Source: Pseudorhodoplanes sinuspersici (GTDB lineage Bacteria; Pseudomonadota; Alphaproteobacteria; Rhizobiales; Xanthobacteraceae). From it: a stretch of DNA of 60,033 nt. Below are positions 59,205-60,033 of the stretch, in pieces; within the stretch, counting starts at the first letter, position 1; each line of letters opens with the position of its first letter. The DNA lies in the NCBI GenBank assembly GCA_945878025.1, contig CAMDXM010000003.1, positions 1 to 60,033 of the forward strand, in the 5' to 3' direction. Both the position numbers and the translations under genes were made by a program. Under the pieces are notes generated by a model. The model did no database searches. It saw only the letters and a list, made by a program, of their open reading frames with translations, and was not told the origin of the DNA.

Positions 59205-59966
59205 ATGGCCAGAAAAACGACCCGGCAAGGTTTGCGAGCGGCGAAAAATGGCAAGGCCGCCAAGGTCGGGAAGCCGAAGGAGCGGGCTAAAGCCGACACG
59301 AAGGCTTTGCATGGCGATGTGAAGCCGCTGACAGCCGCCGATATCGAGAACGTGTTCCGGCGTTTCCACGCCGCCAATCCCGCGCCCAAGGGCGAGCTCC
59401 AGCACGTCAATTCCTACACATTGCTCGTCGCCGTGGTGCTCTCGGCGCAGGCGACGGATGCCGGCGTCAACAAGGCGACGCCGGCTTTGTTCGCGGCCGC
59501 CGACAGCCCGGAGAAGATGGTGAAGCTCGGCGAGGCCAAGGTCCGTGATTTCGTGAAGACCATCGGTCTCTTTCGCGGCAAGGCAAGGAACGTCGTCCTG
59601 CTGTCGGAAAAACTGATCGCCGAGCATGGCGGAAAAGTGCCGCGTACGCGCGAAGCTTTGGAAGCGTTGCCCGGCGTCGGACGCAAGACCGCCAATGTCG
59701 TGCTCAATATCGCGTTTGGAGAGCCGACCATCGCGGTCGACACGCATGTGTTTCGCGTCGGCAACCGCACGGGTCTGGCGATCGGAAAAAATCCACTCGA
59801 GGTCGAAACGCGGCTCGTCGAGGTGATCCCCGCCAAATACATGATGCACGCGCATCACTGGCTGATCCTGCACGGGCGCTACACATGTTTGGCGCGCAAG
59901 CCGCTTTGCGAAAAATGCGTGATCGCGGATATCTGCCACTGGCCGGGGAAAAGTGTGGCGGCGTAA
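59205..59966 (+). CDS. nth: Endonuclease III
   Basis: HhH 'LEALPGVGRKTANVVLNIAFGEPTIAVDTHVFRVGNRTGL'; C-terminal [4Fe-4S] cysteines 'CLARKPLCEKCVIADIC'. Confidence 0.98.
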   Translation: MARKTTRQGLRAAKNGKAAKVGKPKERAKADTKALHGDVKPLTAADIENVFRRFHAANPAPKGELQHVNSYTLLVAVVLSAQATDAGVNKATPALFAAADSPEKMVKLGEAKVRDFVKTIGLFRGKARNVVLLSEKLIAEHGGKVPRTREALEALPGVGRKTANVVLNIAFGEPTIAVDTHVFRVGNRTGLAIGKNPLEVETRLVEVIPAKYMMHAHHWLILHGRYTCLARKPLCEKCVIADICHWPGKSVAA

Positions 59967-59970
59967 AGCG

Positions 59971-60033
59971 CTCTATCTCCGTCACCCTGAGGTACCCGCC
60001 GACGGCGGGTACCTCAGGGTGACGGAGATAGAG
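59971..60033. repeat. Perfect 30-bp inverted repeat with 3-nt loop (CCTGAGGT family core), reaching the window end
   Basis: CTCTATCTCCGTCACCCTGAGGTACCCGCC - GAC - GGCGGGTACCTCAGGGTGACGGAGATAGAG. Confidence 0.9.

Noticed and set aside
1-60033. CRISPR arrays, prophage, IS elements, toxin-antitoxin or classical defence systems
   Set aside because: No regularly spaced identical repeats, transposase, integrase, phage structural or defence-type proteins recognised in the ORF translations.

Overview
This 60 kb window is high-GC and looks like a Rhizobiales/Bradyrhizobiaceae-type alphaproteobacterial chromosome (taxonomy inferred from gene content and style, not searched). It is densely coding and mostly core or housekeeping. 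Main blocks: the 3' part of a Tad/Cpa pilus locus (cpaE partial, cpaF, tadB, tadC, tadD-like); tRNA-Ala(CGC); folD; typA; a site-2 protease; rlmN; hisE-coaA; an olsB-like gene; a hybrid histidine kinase; yifB/comM; gshB; an MCP; yraN/rsmI; hemW-rdgB-rph; hrcA-grpE; dnaK-dnaJ-pmtA-like; pyrF; dapB; gpmA; nth. I saw no rRNA, IS element, prophage or CRISPR array. The most interesting items are: (1) a tandem pair of uncharacterised large membrane proteins (45.2-48.9 kb) between grpE and dnaK. They carry STT3/AglB/PglB oligosaccharyltransferase-like landmarks (DxDD in the first loop, GRIDHH, an SVSE/TIXE-like 'NVSETQP'/'DVRENQP', and a C-terminal 'LGADYVVI'-type module) but lack WWDYG. (2) Two families of multi-armed palindromic intergenic elements with apparent arm covariation, mostly at convergent gene ends, including a perfect 30-bp-arm hairpin at the right edge. 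(3) Two exact TTAA-N7-TTAA CtrA-type sites and one GAAC-N7-GAAC LexA-type site in gene-start regions. (4) A 15-codon leader ORF coupled to the YggT gene. (5) Unusual sequence in and around dnaK: a 13-nt direct repeat in the promoter/5'UTR and a rare-codon island. All calls come from reading the sequence and the supplied ORF translations; no database search was run.
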